A DNA stretch of 64,000 bases from the NCBI RefSeq assembly GCF_020733705.1, contig NZ_JAJFZM010000001.1, forward strand, positions 744,001 to 808,000, in the 5' to 3' direction. Below the pieces are notes generated by a model. The model was given only the letters and a program-made list of their open reading frames with translations, ran no database searches and was not told the origin of the DNA. The position numbers and the translations under genes were made by a program. Numbering within the stretch: position 1 is the stretch's first letter; every line of letters begins with the position of its first letter. Shown piece by piece: positions 35,901 to 44,086 of the stretch. The DNA is from Nocardia australiensis (GTDB taxonomy: Bacteria; Actinomycetota; Actinomycetes; Mycobacteriales; Mycobacteriaceae).

Positions 35901-38893
35901 TCAGGTGCTGGTAGTGCGGCCCGATCGAGTTTTCCGGACGCATTGACCGGCAGCGCCTCGAGCACCACGAATGCCGCGGGCACCATATACGCGGGCAGCG
36001 CCGCGATGGCGGCCGCGCGCAGGTCCCGGGCAGCGACTGTGCCCGGCTCGGATTCGACCGCGTAGGCAACCAGTTGCTCGCCGACCCCGGCGTCGTCACG
36101 TACCACCACCACCGCACGGACTACCGAATCAACGGTGCCGAGCACCGTCTCGATCTCACCGAGTTCGATACGCAGACCACGGAGTTTGACCTGAAAATCG
36201 GTGCGGCCCAGGTATTCCAGCTCACCATGTGTGCTCCAGCGCACCAGATCCCCGGTGCGATACATCCGGTCGCCCGGCGTCGAAGGCCCATCGGGGCTGC
36301 CGAAGGGGTCGGCAATGAAGCGGTCGGCGGTCAGGGCCGGCCGGGCGAAGTAACCCCGGGCGAGCTGTACCCCCGACAGATACAGCTCACCCGGTGCCCC
36401 GACCGGTACCGGCCGCAGCCGCGAATCGAGTACATAGAGCCGGGTATTGAACACCGGCGCACCGATCGGCACCGCGACGGTATCCGCATCGGTCACCTCA
36501 TGGAAGGTGACGTCGACGGCCGCCTCGGTCGGTCCATACAAGTTGTGCAGCCGCGCACCGGTGAGCACACGCAATCGCTGTGCCAATGGCGCGGGCAGCG
36601 CCTCACCGGAGGCGAAAACCATCCGCAACGAGCTACGGCTCGTGAATTCCTGCTGCGCGAGAAAGGCTTCCAGCATGGACGGCACAAAATGGGCGGTGGT
36701 GACCCCGAATTCGGAGATGATCTCGCGCAGGTAGGCCGGGTCGCGATGCCCGTCCGGCTGCGCCAACAGCAGCGTCGCGCCGATCTGCAAGGGCCAGAAG
36801 AATTCCCACACCGAGACGTCGAAGGTCGCGGGCGTCTTCTGTAGCACCACATCCTCGGAGCCGAGAGAGTACACCGACTGCATCCACACCAAGCGGTTCA
36901 CGATCGCCTCATGGCTGACGCTCACCCCCTTCGGCACGCCGGTCGAGCCGGAGGTGAAGATCACATAGGCCGGATGCCCCTGACGCAGCGGGGTAGTGCG
37001 TTCCCGATCCCACACCGGGCCGCCGGAAAGACCCTCGTCGAGTTGATCCATAGACAGCACCGCGACACCGGAAATATCCAGCGCGCCAGTAGGTTCGGCA
37101 GTCAGTACACAGGCTGGTCGGGCGGTGGCCAGGATGTGTGCGGTGCGGTCGGACGGATGGTCGGGATCGAGCGGAACATATGCCGCCCCCGCCGCCAGCA
37201 CCGCGTATATCGCGACAACGAGCTCCGGCGAGCGCCGCAGATACAGCGCGACCGAAGACTCGGGACCGACCCCCAGACCGATCAACTGCCGGGCAAGCCG
37301 ATTGCCGCGCACCGATAGTTCGCGATAGCGCAGCGTGCGGCCGGACCCGTCCGCGCAGCGCACGGCCACCGCGTCCGGTGTCCGCGCGACCTGCGCTTCG
37401 AACATCGAAACGAGCGTCTTGACCGGGGCGGAGTGTCGGCGCAGTACCGCGCCTACGTCGTAGTCGGTCGCATTCCAGATCCTGGTGCTGACCTCGAGTT
37501 CCAGCTCGGTCGCCACCTCCACCTCGGCCATGGGCCTACCGGTGGCGGTACCGAGCAGTCGCTGCAAATATTGCAGGAAGCGCGCGTGGTGGCGGGCGAG
37601 TTCGTCGGCGCCGTACAGATTCGGATTCGCCTCGAAATCCACGTGCACACTGTCGCGTTCGCCGTAATAGACGTTGAGGCTGAGATCCTCCACCGGCCCG
37701 GTCGAGAGCACATGCATGCGGGCGACGGTGTCAGCGAGGGTCAGATCGTTGCCGAACAGCATGATGTTGGCCATCGGCCCGAACAGCGCGCGCTGCGCGG
37801 GACGGCCCTCGTGCTCGCCGTCGCGCCGAATGTCCTCGTGCCGATAACGCTGATGACGCAGCGCGCCCGCGACCTCGACCCGTGTCGCCCGCAGCAGCTC
37901 ACCCCAGGTCACCGCCGCCGTCACGCCCGCGCCGACCGCAAGTCGCAGCGGCACGATATTGGACAGCATGCCCGCCGAACGTCGCATCACCGCCGTCGTG
38001 CGCGCGGTCACCGGCAGGCTCAGCACGACCTCATCGCGATCGGTGAGCCGCCCGAGGTAACCGGCGAACGCCGCGAGCAGCACCACCGCGAAGGTTGAAT
38101 CCTGGCTCGCGGCAAGGATATTTATCTTTTCGACCAGTTCGTCCGGCAATGCCCGGCCGACGATCAGATTGGTCGCCGCACGTGGAGCGCTGCGCCCATC
38201 GAGACTGGTCGTGCCGTCGAGCCCGGCCACCCGCTCGGCCCAGTGCGCGCGATCGGTCTCATAGCGGGAGCTATCGCGGTAGGCGAATTCACCCTCGACC
38301 AGCGCGGCCAGCCGGCCCGGCGTCGCGGCGGGGACCTCGGTGCCGAGCATCCGTGCCGTATACCGCTCGGCCACCCGATTGCTGCTGGTCAGCGCACCAT
38401 ACCCGTCGAAGGCAATATGGTGGGCCCGCAGATACCAGAAGTAACGCCGGTCGGCGACCCGCAACACCGCGCATTCGGCGAGTCGATCGGCGATCATGTC
38501 GATCGGCGCGCTCATATCGGCCCGCATCCACTCATGTGCGGCGGCAACCGGATTCGCGTGCTCACGCAGGTCGATCACCTTGATATCGAGCGAGAGTTCC
38601 GGGTCGACGCACTGGTGGGGCACCCCACCGGATTCGCCGAGACGCACCAGGATCGACTGGCACTCGTGAGCCGCCTCGATCGATACCTCTTGCAACACAG
38701 CGACATCCAGCTCGCCCCGCACGTCGACGTACTGCGCGATATTGATCGGCACATCGGGATCGATCAGTTGGGCATACCAGACGCCCAGCTGCGCCGGAGC
38801 GAGTGGAAACGGTACGGGAGGCGACGGCACCGCCTCGATATGGGCGGTCTCATCCGGCCGTGCACCGAACTCACCCAACTCCACACCGTGCAC
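20912..38893 (-). CDS. Non-ribosomal peptide synthetase, first subunit (starter C, five modules, terminal C)
   Basis: This 5993-aa initiating NRPS subunit has the order C(starter)-A-T, then C-A-T four times, then C plus a short adenylation-like tail. Carrier serines lie near residues 1041, 2134, 3200, 4285 and 5377. All six C domains keep HHxxxDG. The first one reads AHHIAFDG and is divergent, recalling starter or EntF-type C domains that accept an acyl or aryl group in trans. The start is a GTG at 38893, preceded by AGGAGG with a 5-base spacer. The frame is open further upstream to 39091, but that stretch is non-coding leader with no ribosome binding site. Adenylation signatures predict Ser, unknown, Ser, Thr, unknown. 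The gene ends in C rather than T, so module 6 is split across two proteins. No MbtH-like gene is in the window. Confidence 0.95.
20915..21215 (-). other. C-terminal adenylation-like tail of NRPS subunit 1
   Basis: After the last C domain, about 100 residues resemble only the start of an A domain ([17 protein letters not shown]) and then stop. They align by eye with residues 36-120 of subunit 2: both contain LPxLIA, a HG-x2-T-x-TY block, AMG and PDALV at the same spacing. A docking role is inferred. Confidence 0.6.
21230..22600 (-). other. NRPS terminal condensation domain of subunit 1 (module 6 C)
   Basis: A complete C domain, with [10 protein letters not shown] at its start, AHHIGADG as its catalytic motif and [14 protein letters not shown] later on. 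It has no A or T domain after it in the same protein. It should condense onto the amino acid loaded by the first A domain of the next subunit, so module 6 is split between C and A. Confidence 0.85.
22680..25880 (-). other. NRPS module 5: C - A(unassigned) - T
   Basis: The carrier motif is [12 protein letters not shown] near 22764. The signature is D L W H L I L V S, with no substrate I recognise. The C domain has a Gly/Pro/Ser/Asp-rich insertion at about 25440-25510, just before HHIAADG, which its neighbours lack. Confidence 0.7.
25950..29135 (-). other. NRPS module 4: C - A(Thr) - T
   Basis: The condensation motif is LHHISADG. The adenylation core reads FDFSVWELW and [11 protein letters not shown], giving D F W N I G M V H, the exact textbook threonine code. 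This A domain is of a different subtype from its neighbours ([19 protein letters not shown]). The carrier serine lies near 26040. An unusual extension ([10 protein letters not shown]) precedes the carrier motif. Confidence 0.85.
29210..32345 (-). other. NRPS module 3: C - A(Ser) - T
   Basis: The condensation motif is MHHIAADG and the carrier serine lies near 29297. The signature is D V W H F S L V D, identical to module 1, and predicts serine. Confidence 0.75.
32400..35610 (-). other. NRPS module 2: C - A(unassigned) - T
   Basis: A standard C-A-T module with the carrier motif GGSSL near 32493. The adenylation signature I read is D V W S F A L V H, which I cannot match to a known substrate. 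The A domain has a longer stretch than its neighbours between its A2 and A3 motifs (about 33690-33880). Confidence 0.7.
35690..38820 (-). other. NRPS module 1: starter C - A(Ser) - T
   Basis: The starter C spans about residues 25-470 of subunit 1, A about 490-1000, and the carrier serine is near 1041. The signature residues I read are D V W H F S L V D, very close to the known serine code (DVWHLSLID). No carrier domain precedes this C domain, so the first acyl group must arrive in trans, for example from an acyl-CoA or a free-standing carrier protein. Boundaries are approximate. Confidence 0.75.
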
Positions 38894-39353
38894 CAGAGCC
38901 TCCTCATATGGCGAAACAACAGCTGTTCGAACGTTTTTCGAGCACAACGAATAAGCCTCTACAGCAGAGGTTTTCGAGTGATTCGGGAAAGGCGATGCAC
39001 CGAGAGCGGCAATCGCGCGATGTCCCGCAGAGTGCGTGAAATGGGTCGGCGCCCCAGTGGGGCCGCCGCCGTGGCGAACGCACATCGTCACGGTTGCGCC
39101 TAGCTTTTGATCGTTCCTCCAACTCCGCCGCCGTGATGGCGGGCGGGCTCCGCGACTATGTCAGCTGTGTCACATGGATGTCATCCACGCATTGCGAACA
39201 TTAGGCCCTTCGTTAATAAAAAGGAACTTTTTCCCCAAAAAAATCTGGACGGTCGTCCAACGGCATTCACGGGGACGAAAATCGAGGACAGAGCCGTCTT
39301 CGCGACCAGGTGACGGCCGCGGATGTGAGGTACTGCACTTTCAGATATGCAGA
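38894..39353 (-). promoter_or_regulatory. NRPS leader and promoter region (460 bp, no gene)
   Basis: This spacer lies between the GAF regulator and the NRPS start. It holds AGGAGG at 38899-38904, overlapping palindromes AACAGCTGTT (38918-38927) and GTTCGAAC (38925-38932), a small stem CCTCT/AGAGG (38956-38970), an inverted repeat TGGATG-T-CATCCA (39175-39187), and an A+T-rich stretch (39211-39244) that stands out in this GC-rich window. The promoter of the 39-kb NRPS operon must lie here, but I cannot fix a -10/-35 pair. Operator roles are inferred. Confidence 0.5.
39237..39259 (-). terminator. Candidate rho-independent terminator after the GAF regulator gene
   Basis: Read on the minus strand, TGGAC-gacc-GTCCA forms a 5-bp stem with a 4-base loop, followed within two bases by a run of seven T. 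It lies about 95 bp past the regulator stop codon. The stem is short, so this is tentative. Confidence 0.45.
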
Positions 39354-40724
39354 CTATGAGCCGGAACGTTGCATCCGCGTTGCATCCGTGCCCAGGCGCC
39401 GGTCGAGCACTCGAATCTTGGCCTCGATCTGCGCGTACAGTGGCGAATCCCGATCAACGGTCGACCGATAGGCCGCCCATGCCGCGGCGTCGTCACGCCC
39501 CTCGGCGGCGGCAGTCCACCGGCGCAGCACCGCGGCGTCGTTGGAACTGAGCACCGCGGTGCGCAGGCGGACACGCAACTCGTCGCGAAGGTCGACGATC
39601 CCCGGCGCGGTCGAACGCGGCAGCACGGGTCCGGCATAAACGCGTAATGCAGTATCGACATCACCGGAGTCGAGGGCGGCGCGCAAAGCATCCACATCAG
39701 TTGCGACATGAACCCGCAACCGGTAAGGGCGCGAGCCGAACACCGTCGGACCGACCACCGAACGCAGCCGCGATATCGCGGCACGGATGGTGCCGTTATC
39801 CAGATCGGTGTCATCGAGCAGGAGCGCGAGATGGTCGGCTCCGAGACCCTCCGGGTGTTCGGCGAGCAGCAGCAGGATCTCAGCATGCCGCTGCGACAAT
39901 GAAACTCGTTCACCGGCCACGGTCAGCAGTGGCTGCCCCTGCCCGAGTACATCGAGACCGAGCCGGTCCGAGGCGACCGAATCGGCGTCGCGATGTCCGG
40001 GCCGATGCGAGGAACCATGCTGCCCCGCCCGCATCGCGGTCAGCAGCAGATCCATTTCCGCGGCGGTCGAGGTTGCCTTGACCAATGCCAGGATCTCCGG
40101 CTTCGCGACCCGGACCCCACCCGCGATCATCAGCACCCCGACCAACCTGCCGTCGGGATCGTGTACGGGCGCCGCGGCCCCGGTGACCTGATGCATCCGA
40201 TGGAGAAAATGCTCCGGGCCGTGAATCCACACCGCCCGTCCGGTGCGAACCACCAGACCGACGGCATTGGTGCCGATGCGCCGTTCGCTCAGATCATCGC
40301 CTGGCCGCAAACCGATTTCGGCGGCCGCTTCCACCTGATCGGAGTTACCGTGCACCGAGAGCACGCGACCGAACTGATCGGCCACCACGACGATAAGGCC
40401 CGTCCGGGCCGTGTCCTGGACGAGCAGCTTGTCGATCAATGGCATCAGCGCAGCAATCGGATGTGCGTCCCGGTAGCGCTGTAGATCCGCGCCTCGCAGG
40501 CCACGCCCGTCCAGCACGTCCATCGGATCGATACCGCCACGCACACTGCGCAGCCAGGATTCGAGCACGAGGGGGCGCAGCAAACCGGCAAGCTGCGACA
40601 ACTGCTCGCCGCCCGCGCCAAGGTATCCGTGTGCTTGTGCGGCATAGGCTTCGAGGGCGCCGAGTTGCGTGCCGGGTTCGACGCCGTGCCGTGGGGGCCG
40701 CCCACCTGCAAGATTGCTGACCAT
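39354..40724 (-). CDS. GAF-domain regulator with winged-helix/BTAD-like C-terminus
   Basis: This 456-aa cytoplasmic transcription factor has three parts. Residues about 100-235 look like a GAF sensor domain of the kind found in acetoin/aldehyde-type activators, with the usual RIGTNAVGL and WIHGPEHF stretches. Residues about 270-340 resemble an OmpR/SARP-type winged helix (ISRLRSVVG, PYRLRV). The rest is helical and like the bacterial transcriptional activator domain (DVDALRAAL, VLPRSTAPG, LRDELRVRL). There is no sigma-54 AAA domain. The gene sits between the mycofactocin genes and the NRPS operon, all on the same strand, so it could control either. The ligand is unknown. Start ATG 40724 has only a weak AAAGG-like site. 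Confidence 0.75.
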   Translation of the reverse strand: MVSNLAGGRPPRHGVEPGTQLGALEAYAAQAHGYLGAGGEQLSQLAGLLRPLVLESWLRSVRGGIDPMDVLDGRGLRGADLQRYRDAHPIAALMPLIDKLLVQDTARTGLIVVVADQFGRVLSVHGNSDQVEAAAEIGLRPGDDLSERRIGTNAVGLVVRTGRAVWIHGPEHFLHRMHQVTGAAAPVHDPDGRLVGVLMIAGGVRVAKPEILALVKATSTAAEMDLLLTAMRAGQHGSSHRPGHRDADSVASDRLGLDVLGQGQPLLTVAGERVSLSQRHAEILLLLAEHPEGLGADHLALLLDDTDLDNGTIRAAISRLRSVVGPTVFGSRPYRLRVHVATDVDALRAALDSGDVDTALRVYAGPVLPRSTAPGIVDLRDELRVRLRTAVLSSNDAAVLRRWTAAAEGRDDAAAWAAYRSTVDRDSPLYAQIEAKIRVLDRRLGTDATRMQRSGS

Positions 40725-40850
40725 TTGCCTTTTCTTTCCGCCCCGAACTGTACCGGCGAGTATTCCGGGGCACGGACGGATGCTTCCCTTTGTCCGTCAG
40801 GTCACACCCGATTCAGCTCCCGAACAATTGTGACCTACCTGTCTTTCAGT

Positions 40851-42332
40851 TCACGCCGCAAGGAATTCGGCCGCGCGCTCGGCAATCAGGACCGTCGTCG
40901 CCTGCGGACCACGGCTCAACGCCACCGGAACAATCGACAAATCCACTACCGACAATCCGATTACGCCGTATACCGCGCACCGCTCGTCCACCACCGCGCG
41001 CTCGTCATCGGCAGTTCCCATCCGGCAGGTTCCGGACAGATGTTGCGAGGTTGCTAAATTCGCCCGCAGCCACATATTCGCGTCCGAGCCCGCGGCATCC
41101 GGTAGTGGATTGCGCACTCGGGCCGACGGTATTCGCCGCAGCAATTCGATCGCCGCGGCGGCGGCATCGGTCAACCGGATCCGATCGTGCTCAGCCGAGA
41201 GGTAGCGGTGCTCGATAAACGGTGGCGCGGCCGGATCGGTCGAGCGCAGCCGCAGCACTCCAGTGCTGTGCGGACGCATCAATGCGACACCGAGCCGGTA
41301 GTCACCCGGGGTGAACGAGACGGTATAGGGACGCAGTTCGATGTCGTCGAGAATCGACACATACTCCAGCGCAACCGCATTCGGCATGGGAATCTCCCTC
41401 CCGAGCCGATAGTCGATACCGATTTCGAGATGGTCGGTGAACCCGGCGCCGACCGGGGCGGAATGCAGCACCGGAATATCCAGTGCCCGAAGATGCCGCG
41501 CGGGGCCGATACCCGAGCGTTGTAGCAACGACGCCGACTCGATCGCGCCTGCGCACACCACGATCCGATCGGCCCATGCGGTGCCGGATTCACCGTCACG
41601 CACATAGTCCACACCGACGGCACGCGTGCCGTGGAATCTGATGCGGGTCACCCGCATTCCACCGGCCACCGTGAGATTCGGCCGGAACATCACCGGCAGC
41701 AGATAGGCCGAGCCGGTGCTGACCCGCATCCCATCCTCGATATTGCACGGCACCGGTCCGAACCCATTCGCGGGGCCGGAGCCGGGTAGCGCGTTCAGGT
41801 CGGCGATCGCGGGGATGTTCGATGCCGTGCAAGCCGCCGCGAATTCGAGGCTCAGCGGCACCGGCTCGGCAGGGCGGTGCACCGGCATCGGTCCGGTCCG
41901 GCCGTGCCCTGGACGGTCACCGAAATCTAGATCGCGCTCCAGCCGCTGATAGACGGGCAGCACGGAGTCGAACGTCCACGTAGTCGAGCGGCCCAATTCC
42001 CGGCTCCACGCCGCGAAATCCGCCGCGGTGGCGCGGACGAAATAGCTACCGTTGACCGCACCGGAGCCGCCGAGCACACTGCCCCGCACGATATTTCCAT
42101 CGATTGCGTGACCCGCTTCGTCCATGGCCAGAGTGACCGGGTAGGTCCGCAGCCACGGCGCCCCGGCGTCGATGGGCATCCGGGTGGCGTCGAGCAGAGC
42201 CGAAGGCATTCGCGCGGCGGTGGCCCACACCGGGCCCGCCTCCAATAAGCACACGGTGTGGCACGGATCTTCGCTCAGCCGGGCCGCGAGGACACAGCCC
42301 GCCGTGCCACCACCGACGATCAAAGTGTCCAT
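40851..42332 (-). CDS. mftG: Mycofactocin-associated GMC oxidoreductase MftG
   Basis: This 493-aa flavoprotein belongs to the glucose-methanol-choline oxidoreductase family. The N-terminal dinucleotide-binding motif GGGTAGCVLAARLSE, the GMC signature around GSVLGGSGAVNGSY, and a C-terminal block with SGTCRMG and GPQATTVLIAE are all present. The family's MftG branch is thought to pass electrons from reduced mycofactocin, or from its dehydrogenase partners, onward during alcohol oxidation. The gene lies 18 bp downstream of mftF and is probably co-transcribed with it. The assignment rests on family features plus the adjacent mftF, mftBC and mftA. Confidence 0.88.
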   Translation of the reverse strand: MDTLIVGGGTAGCVLAARLSEDPCHTVCLLEAGPVWATAARMPSALLDATRMPIDAGAPWLRTYPVTLAMDEAGHAIDGNIVRGSVLGGSGAVNGSYFVRATAADFAAWSRELGRSTTWTFDSVLPVYQRLERDLDFGDRPGHGRTGPMPVHRPAEPVPLSLEFAAACTASNIPAIADLNALPGSGPANGFGPVPCNIEDGMRVSTGSAYLLPVMFRPNLTVAGGMRVTRIRFHGTRAVGVDYVRDGESGTAWADRIVVCAGAIESASLLQRSGIGPARHLRALDIPVLHSAPVGAGFTDHLEIGIDYRLGREIPMPNAVALEYVSILDDIELRPYTVSFTPGDYRLGVALMRPHSTGVLRLRSTDPAAPPFIEHRYLSAEHDRIRLTDAAAAAIELLRRIPSARVRNPLPDAAGSDANMWLRANLATSQHLSGTCRMGTADDERAVVDERCAVYGVIGLSVVDLSIVPVALSRGPQATTVLIAERAAEFLAA

Positions 42333-42350
42333 CTACATCAGCGGTCCGAA

Positions 42351-43790
42351 TCAGCTCGACGGCGGCGTCGGTTTGAGCGCCTTCAGGCTGCGGGCGCGAA
42401 ACGCGCCGACCCACAACCCAGTTCCGTAGGCAATATCGTCCACCCGCTTGTACGCCACATATCGGAACGGATCCAGCCCGCCCGCGTCGCGATGGGTGAA
42501 CCAGTCCGCCAGGCCATCCGCGATGGCCATGGTGACCGCGATCTGCCTGATACGCCGGGACGCGAGCATGGCCAGCATGGTGACCGGCCAATAGTGCCGG
42601 CACATGGCCGAGGCCAAACGCCATATGCCGGCGAAGAATCCACGCGAAAGATAGATCGCGGCAATGCGCGTGGGGTTGTCCAATTCCGCGAACACCCGAC
42701 GCAATCGGACCAACGCGGTAGCGAGGGTCAGCAACCCGCCGAATACCCCCCACTTCGACAACGTGGCGAACAACATCGCGGCGACCACGGTCCATGACGG
42801 CAGCGACAGCGGCGACACGGCGCCCGAATGCCGCTCCCCCAGCGGTGCGGCCCCGGTGCCGTAGAACAGTTTTCGGCCGAACCAGGCGCGGAAGGAGATT
42901 CGGTGATCGTGCGCCACGTGCGCGGCGGGCTCATAGCGCAGCCGCCAGCCCTCCCGCTCCAGCCGCCAGCACAGATCGACATCCTCGGCCACCTGCATGG
43001 ACTCGTCGAAGCCACCCTCGGCAAGCAGCGCATGGCGGCGCACAAGCAGTGCCGCGCTGGGCACATAGGACACCAACCCACGCGACTGCACGGCCGACTC
43101 CCGCCGACCCAGATCGAGCGAGGAGCGCGTGTGTTCGTAGCGAGCCAACGCATTCGACTCGGCGTCGAGCGCGACAATCCGCGGGGCTACCAGCGCGACC
43201 TCCGGGTCGCTGAAGTGCCCGAGCATCACCTCGAGCCAGCCACTGCGCGGCACCACGTCGGAGTCGAGGAAGGCGACGAAATCGGTTGTCGCGGCCCGCA
43301 ATCCGGCATTACGCGCGGCGGCGGGCCCCTGCTTGCGATCGTGGCGCAACACGGTTACCCGGCATCGGGCACCACGATTATCCGGGATTCGGACCGGCTG
43401 ATCGGAGCCGTCGTCGACAACGATCACATTGTGCCCGCGCAATGCCGCGAGCAGCCGGATGAGTCCATCCACATTGTTGTGCAGTGGAACGATCACGGTC
43501 ACGTCCTTCGGCGAGGGCAGCAACCGAGGACGCGGATTTCCGACACCGGAGTCGAGCAGGCGTCTGGCGACGACGGCGGACTTCGGGCCGTCGACCTCCA
43601 GGTACCCGTCGCCGATCATCTCGGCGGCCTCCGGGGCAAGTCGCAGCAACCGGGCGGGCGAACCGCCGATCAGGATGCGTCCCCCGGAGTATGCGCGTAC
43701 CCGTGGATCGATCCGCACCCCGAATCCGTCGGGCAGGCGATCATGGCGCATTCCTGGCATGCTAGGCGGACTTTCGCGCATAGACATCAT
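42351..43790 (-). CDS. mftF: Mycofactocin glycosyltransferase MftF
   Basis: A 479-aa GT-A fold glycosyltransferase. The family adds beta-1,4-glucose units to premycofactocin. The N-terminal [15 protein letters not shown] block and LLGGSP-like segment are typical of MftF. The catalytic half shows [17 protein letters not shown] and the [10 protein letters not shown] acidic motif, and hydrophobic helices follow toward the C-terminus. The start is uncertain: ATGs at 43790 and 43787 fall inside the conserved upstream element, so 43760 (MPGMRHD) or 43751 (MRHDRLPDG) may be the real start. None has a strong ribosome binding site. It is separated from mftBC by about 300 bp rich in inverted repeats, so it probably has its own promoter. 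Confidence 0.9.
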   Translation of the reverse strand: MMSMRESPPSMPGMRHDRLPDGFGVRIDPRVRAYSGGRILIGGSPARLLRLAPEAAEMIGDGYLEVDGPKSAVVARRLLDSGVGNPRPRLLPSPKDVTVIVPLHNNVDGLIRLLAALRGHNVIVVDDGSDQPVRIPDNRGARCRVTVLRHDRKQGPAAARNAGLRAATTDFVAFLDSDVVPRSGWLEVMLGHFSDPEVALVAPRIVALDAESNALARYEHTRSSLDLGRRESAVQSRGLVSYVPSAALLVRRHALLAEGGFDESMQVAEDVDLCWRLEREGWRLRYEPAAHVAHDHRISFRAWFGRKLFYGTGAAPLGERHSGAVSPLSLPSWTVVAAMLFATLSKWGVFGGLLTLATALVRLRRVFAELDNPTRIAAIYLSRGFFAGIWRLASAMCRHYWPVTMLAMLASRRIRQIAVTMAIADGLADWFTHRDAGGLDPFRYVAYKRVDDIAYGTGLWVGAFRARSLKALKPTPPSS

Positions 43791-43815
43791 CCACTCGGAA
43801 AAAAGGACAGAATTC
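43787..43815 (-). promoter_or_regulatory. Conserved 29-bp element upstream of mftF
   Basis: On the plus strand this reads TCATCCACT, 12 bases, CAGAATTC. The identical flanks with identical spacing occur upstream of mftA (45862-45890). Six of the 12 middle bases also match, including an AAAA run. It is probably a shared promoter or operator. Confidence 0.65.
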
Positions 43816-43964
43816 CGCGCGAATCCGCAGCCGCCGAGCCCGAAATCCCATAGCCGAACCTAACTGCCCACAAGGTGAACTCGCAGTTCCGGGGATAGGC
43901 CGAGCCGCTGAGGTGGCCGTGGGCCCAGCTTCGGCGGCCCAGCGCGCGGCTCCCGCCGCCGAGT

Positions 43965-44008
43965 GTTGCCGAAAGGTCGCTAGCGACCCGGTCGACAGAC
44001 TCGGCAAC
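43965..44008. promoter_or_regulatory. Nested inverted repeats in the mftBC-mftF spacer
   Basis: GTTGCCGA (43965-43972) is mirrored by TCGGCAAC (44001-44008). Inside lies a perfect 14-bp palindrome, GGTCGCTAGCGACC (43975-43988). It sits about 150 bp upstream of the mftF element. It could be an operator for an unidentified regulator or an RNA structure. Confidence 0.5.
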
Positions 44009-44034
44009 GGGATAGCAATCATTTTCGCGACCAG

Positions 44035-44079
44035 CGGTAGCCATCGCCGATCGCACCGTCAGCGCATTGATGGCTACCG
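44035..44079 (-). terminator. Stem-loop immediately downstream of mftBC
   Basis: An 11-bp perfect inverted repeat (CGGTAGCCATC and GATGGCTACCG) flanks a 23-base loop and begins only 7 bp after the mftBC stop codon. No T-run follows, as is common for actinobacterial terminators. It supports mftA-mftBC being a separate transcript from mftF-mftG. Confidence 0.55.
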
Positions 44080-44086
44080 AACAGGC

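Noticed and set aside
38894..39091. Upstream extension of the NRPS start to ATG 39091
   Set aside because: The extension lacks a ribosome binding site and family similarity, and it runs through the palindromic leader. GTG 38893 has AGGAGG at ideal spacing.
43787..44056. Possible MftD or MftE remnant in the mftBC-mftF spacer
   Set aside because: The 89-residue frame has no dehydrogenase or creatininase motif and overlaps inverted repeats.
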